Positions 4,766 through 5,999 of a DNA stretch of 5,999 nt are shown here, one piece after another. A program made the translations under genes and the position numbers. The notes beneath the pieces are model-generated. The model was given only the letters and a program-made list of their open reading frames with translations. It had not been told where the DNA came from and made no database searches. The stretch spans positions 1 to 5,999 of the forward strand of contig JAVBUZ010000242.1 of NCBI GenBank assembly GCA_031554725.1, written 5' to 3'. This DNA is from JAVBUZ01 sp031554725 (GTDB lineage Bacteria; Bacillota; Clostridia; Lachnospirales; Lachnospiraceae). Within the stretch, counting starts at the first letter, position 1, and each line of letters begins with the position of its first letter.

Positions 4766-4794
4766 ATTATAGCAAGGTACATTGATTTAATCAA
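4766..4794 (-). promoter_or_regulatory. Extended -10 promoter of the peptide gene
   Basis: On the minus strand TTGATT (forward 4794-4789), a 17-bp spacer and a perfect TATAAT (forward 4771-4766) preceded by TGC give an extended -10 promoter. Transcription should start near 4759, immediately before the GTGCTACC motif. There is no obvious operator, which suggests that control is mainly post-transcriptional. Confidence 0.8.
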
Positions 4795-4816
4795 TCCCCC
4801 AATATCGTAAATAACA

Positions 4817-4854
4817 AACTCCGAAGATTTTAATCATCTTCAGAGTTCTTTTTT
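4817..4854 (+). terminator. Intrinsic terminator between the peptide locus and the flavin-protein gene
   Basis: AACTC-c-GAAGAT (4817-4828) pairs with ATCTTC-a-GAGTT (4836-4847), an 11-bp stem with one mismatch, followed by CTTTTTT. It points forward, so it protects the gene at 4990 from plus-strand read-through. What it originally terminated is unclear, since no plus-strand gene precedes it in the last 800 bp; it may be a relic of a lost neighbour. Confidence 0.8.
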
Positions 4855-4953
4855 ACCATTCTTTAATTTGTTTTACCTGTTCTGCTAAGCGAAGATGGGT
4901 TATACCAGATGCAGATTATTTATATTTTAAACATGACATACTGTTGGCGTGGC

Positions 4954-4970
4954 TGAAGTGTTATACTTCA
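4954..4970 (+). promoter_or_regulatory. Extended -10 promoter with an overlapping inverted repeat (candidate operator)
   Basis: TGT-TATACT (4959-4967) is an extended -10 box about 22 bp before the ATG at 4990. No good -35 stands at 17 bp; ATGACA (4933-4938) is 23 bp away. The perfect inverted repeat TGAAGT-N5-ACTTCA (4954-4959, 4965-4970) covers the -10 exactly, which is where a dimeric repressor would block RNA polymerase. No regulator gene is visible nearby. Confidence 0.5.
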
Positions 4971-4989
4971 ATAAAAAGGAGTAATCAAA

Positions 4990-5418
4990 ATGGAAAAAGC
5001 AATTGTAAAAGCAAGTGAAATTATAAGTGAAAGAACAGCATCCGGTACATACAAAAATCAATACTGTGTCCTCGCGCAGGAAGATCTAGATGGTAATCTT
5101 ACAGCCGCGGTCATTACGGCATCAAAGGCGGATGGAATCAAGCAACTTACTTTCTGCTCCGGTCTAGGTAGCAACTGGGCAAAACGTGCCGAACGGGACA
5201 GCCGCGCCGCAGTTTGCTTTGAATCCGATACGTACAGCATTACGCTAAGGGGAAGGTTGGAGATTTTGACCGATGCGTCAAGCAAACAAGAGAATTGGTA
5301 TTCGGGATTGGAAAACCATTTTTCTGGTGCTGATGACCCAAATTACTGCGTTCTGCGGTTTACAACGGAAGTATATAAATTATTCATTGATTGGGAAGAA
5401 ACAGAGGGAAGTCTGTGA
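4990..5418 (+). CDS. Pyridoxamine 5'-phosphate oxidase-like (split-barrel flavin-binding) protein
   Basis: The 142-residue product fits the small split beta-barrel flavin/F420-binding superfamily related to pyridoxamine 5'-phosphate oxidase and general-stress-26 proteins. These are cytosolic homodimers that usually bind FMN, FAD, F420 or haem at the dimer interface. Supporting features are the strand pattern YCVLAQEDLDGNLTAAVIT (about 25-43), then LTFCSGLGSNWAKRAERDSRAAVCF (about 53-77), the region that normally contacts the cofactor phosphate, then ITLRGRLEIL (about 84-93) and a C-terminal YCVLRFTTEVYKLFIDW strand pair. Length suits the short members rather than true PdxH (about 200 residues), so PNP oxidase activity should not be assumed. 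ATG follows AAGGAG by 8 nt. The gene appears to be alone behind its own promoter. Its codons are visibly richer in G and C (GCCGCG, CGGGACAGCCGC) than those of tuf or of the hydrolase downstream, which suggests separate acquisition. Substrate and cofactor are unknown. Confidence 0.85.
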   Translation: MEKAIVKASEIISERTASGTYKNQYCVLAQEDLDGNLTAAVITASKADGIKQLTFCSGLGSNWAKRAERDSRAAVCFESDTYSITLRGRLEILTDASSKQENWYSGLENHFSGADDPNYCVLRFTTEVYKLFIDWEETEGSL

Positions 5419-5570
5419 AAGCGGACAAGCAAGCGATGACTCCTTTAGAATTATATTTTATAACAGCGTGGCAACACTTTGACAACAGAAAATCAGTAAG
5501 CCAGAATAAAAGAAACCAGATTTTATATCATAAAAGATATTTTTTGAGTATTCTTTCTTTTTCATTGTAA
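5415..5570 (+). CDS. Doubtful 51-codon ORF overlapping the flavin-protein stop
   Basis: A GTG at 5415 overlaps the TGA of the preceding gene (GTGA, 4-bp overlap), with a weak GAGG about 7 nt upstream. The predicted peptide starts VKADKQAMTPLELYFITAW, continues QHFDNRKSVSQNKRN, and ends in an AT-rich hydrophobic stretch. The stop overlap is typical of translational coupling, and the first half has a plausible amphipathic composition. The second half looks like non-coding AT-rich DNA read by chance. It may be the surviving N-terminus of a gene truncated by rearrangement, a real small protein, or an accident. I do not recognise a family. Confidence 0.25.
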   Translation: MKADKQAMTPLELYFITAWQHFDNRKSVSQNKRNQILYHKRYFLSILSFSL

Positions 5571-5642
5571 CGCATTGCAAATAATTTTAAATCATTGTAA
5601 CATTAGTTTACGATATCCAAAATGAAATAAAGTCAGTCTGAC
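5562..5642. repeat. Direct repeat TCATTGTAAC x2 and palindrome GTCAG-T-CTGAC ahead of the hydrolase gene
   Basis: TCATTGTAAC occurs at 5562-5571 and 5592-5601, exactly 30 bp apart (about three helical turns, same face). A related CATTGCAA (5573-5580) lies between them. A perfect 11-bp palindrome GTCAG-T-CTGAC is at 5632-5642, about 35 bp before the ATG at 5677. These lie in the only space available for the hydrolase promoter and are candidate regulator sites. I could not place a convincing -35/-10 pair here. Confidence 0.45.
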
Positions 5643-5676
5643 ACATAGATCCCAATAATGTGAATAGGTGAAAAAT

Positions 5677-5999
5677 ATGAATAAAGATGAATTACACAAT
5701 ATAATTTCTAATAATCAAAGCAATATATGCCAGATTGTTGTATATAAAGATAGTGAAAAAGTATATAGTGATGAGTGGAATGATTACAAAGTAGATGATT
5801 GTACTCATGTTATGTCAGCAACAAAAAGTGTTGTTTCCCTATTAATTGGTATAGCCTTAGATCAAGGTCTAATTAAAAGTTTGGATGATAAGGTACTAGA
5901 TTATATTACTGATTATACAGTTAAAAGAGGAGAAAGAACAATATATGATATCACTATTAAACATTTACTTACAATGAGAGCGCCCTATAAATGTAAAGG
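5677..5999 (+). CDS. Serine hydrolase of the beta-lactamase/penicillin-binding-protein-like family, 5' part only
   Basis: 107 complete codons are present and the frame is open at the window end. The protein starts MNKDELHNIISNNQ and contains the catalytic SxxK motif as HVMSATKSVVSLLIGIALDQG, with Ser47 as the predicted nucleophile and Lys50 as the base. The stretch L-D-D-K-V-L-D-Y and the motif TIKHLLTMRAPY (about 93-104) are typical of class C beta-lactamase-related hydrolases (Pfam Beta-lactamase, COG1680). These act on esters or amides, and only some on beta-lactams. The YxN and HxG/KTG motifs would lie beyond the window. There is no signal peptide, so it should be cytosolic unless the start is further upstream; an in-frame TAG at 5665-5667 excludes that. 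The RBS is AGGTGA (5666-5671), 5 nt from the ATG. Codons are strongly AT-rich (ATA, AAT, TTA) compared with the preceding gene, consistent with transfer. Resistance should not be inferred. Confidence 0.85.
   Translation, partial: MNKDELHNIISNNQSNICQIVVYKDSEKVYSDEWNDYKVDDCTHVMSATKSVVSLLIGIALDQGLIKSLDDKVLDYITDYTVKRGERTIYDITIKHLLTMRAPYKCK

Noticed and set aside
5058..5482. Out-of-frame ORFs over the flavin-protein gene
   Set aside because: One is antisense and the other is in a shifted frame. The annotated frame has the RBS and the recognisable fold pattern.
5525..5545. Possible terminator after the flavin-protein gene (ATATC/GATAT followed by T-run)
   Set aside because: The stem is only five pairs, nearly all A-T, in AT-rich DNA. 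It is too weak to call.
5608..5660. Promoter boxes for the hydrolase gene
   Set aside because: TTGTAA at 5595-5600 with CAAAAT at 17 bp, and other pairs, match the consensus poorly; none stands out from the AT-rich background.

Overview
The window looks like a low-GC, Gram-positive Clostridia chromosome, most likely Lachnospiraceae. This rests on the residue-level character of EF-Tu and EF-G, strong AAGGAGG ribosome binding sites, the rpsG-fusA-tuf order and SigA-type promoters. The genus cannot be fixed from the sequence alone.

Positions 1-3991 hold the distal part of the str (streptomycin) operon: ribosomal protein S7 (rpsG, GTG start), elongation factor G (fusA, TTG start) and elongation factor Tu (tuf, ATG start), all on the plus strand. 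A small hairpin lies between rpsG and fusA. No terminator separates fusA from tuf, but tuf has its own near-consensus promoter. The three genes supply a small-subunit assembly and decoding protein, the translocase and the aminoacyl-tRNA carrier. A strong terminator closes the operon just after tuf.

Positions 3992-4430 contain no credible gene. They hold the tuf terminator, a second terminator of similar design, and a mosaic of short GC-rich palindromes. Two exact 20-bp copies and two 21-bp hairpin copies are present, the latter differing by a compensatory base pair. A minus-strand terminator-like hairpin follows.

Positions 4432-4794 carry the most interesting item, a compact locus with the architecture of a type I toxin-antitoxin system. 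A 31-33 residue single-span membrane peptide on the minus strand has a strong RBS and a strong extended -10 promoter. A short convergent plus-strand RNA with its own promoter faces it. The two transcripts share one bidirectional terminator overlapping the peptide stop codon, and their 5' ends carry the same GTGCTACC...ACGGT motif. None of the peptide is long enough to appear in ordinary ORF calling.

Positions 4817-5999 hold a forward terminator, a pyridoxamine-5'-phosphate-oxidase-like flavin protein gene with an inverted repeat across its -10 box, a doubtful 51-codon ORF overlapping its stop, an AT-rich leader with repeats, and the 5' part of a serine hydrolase gene (beta-lactamase/PBP-like, SxxK motif) cut by the window end. 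Base and codon use shifts visibly between these genes, which suggests an accessory patchwork inserted behind the core operon.
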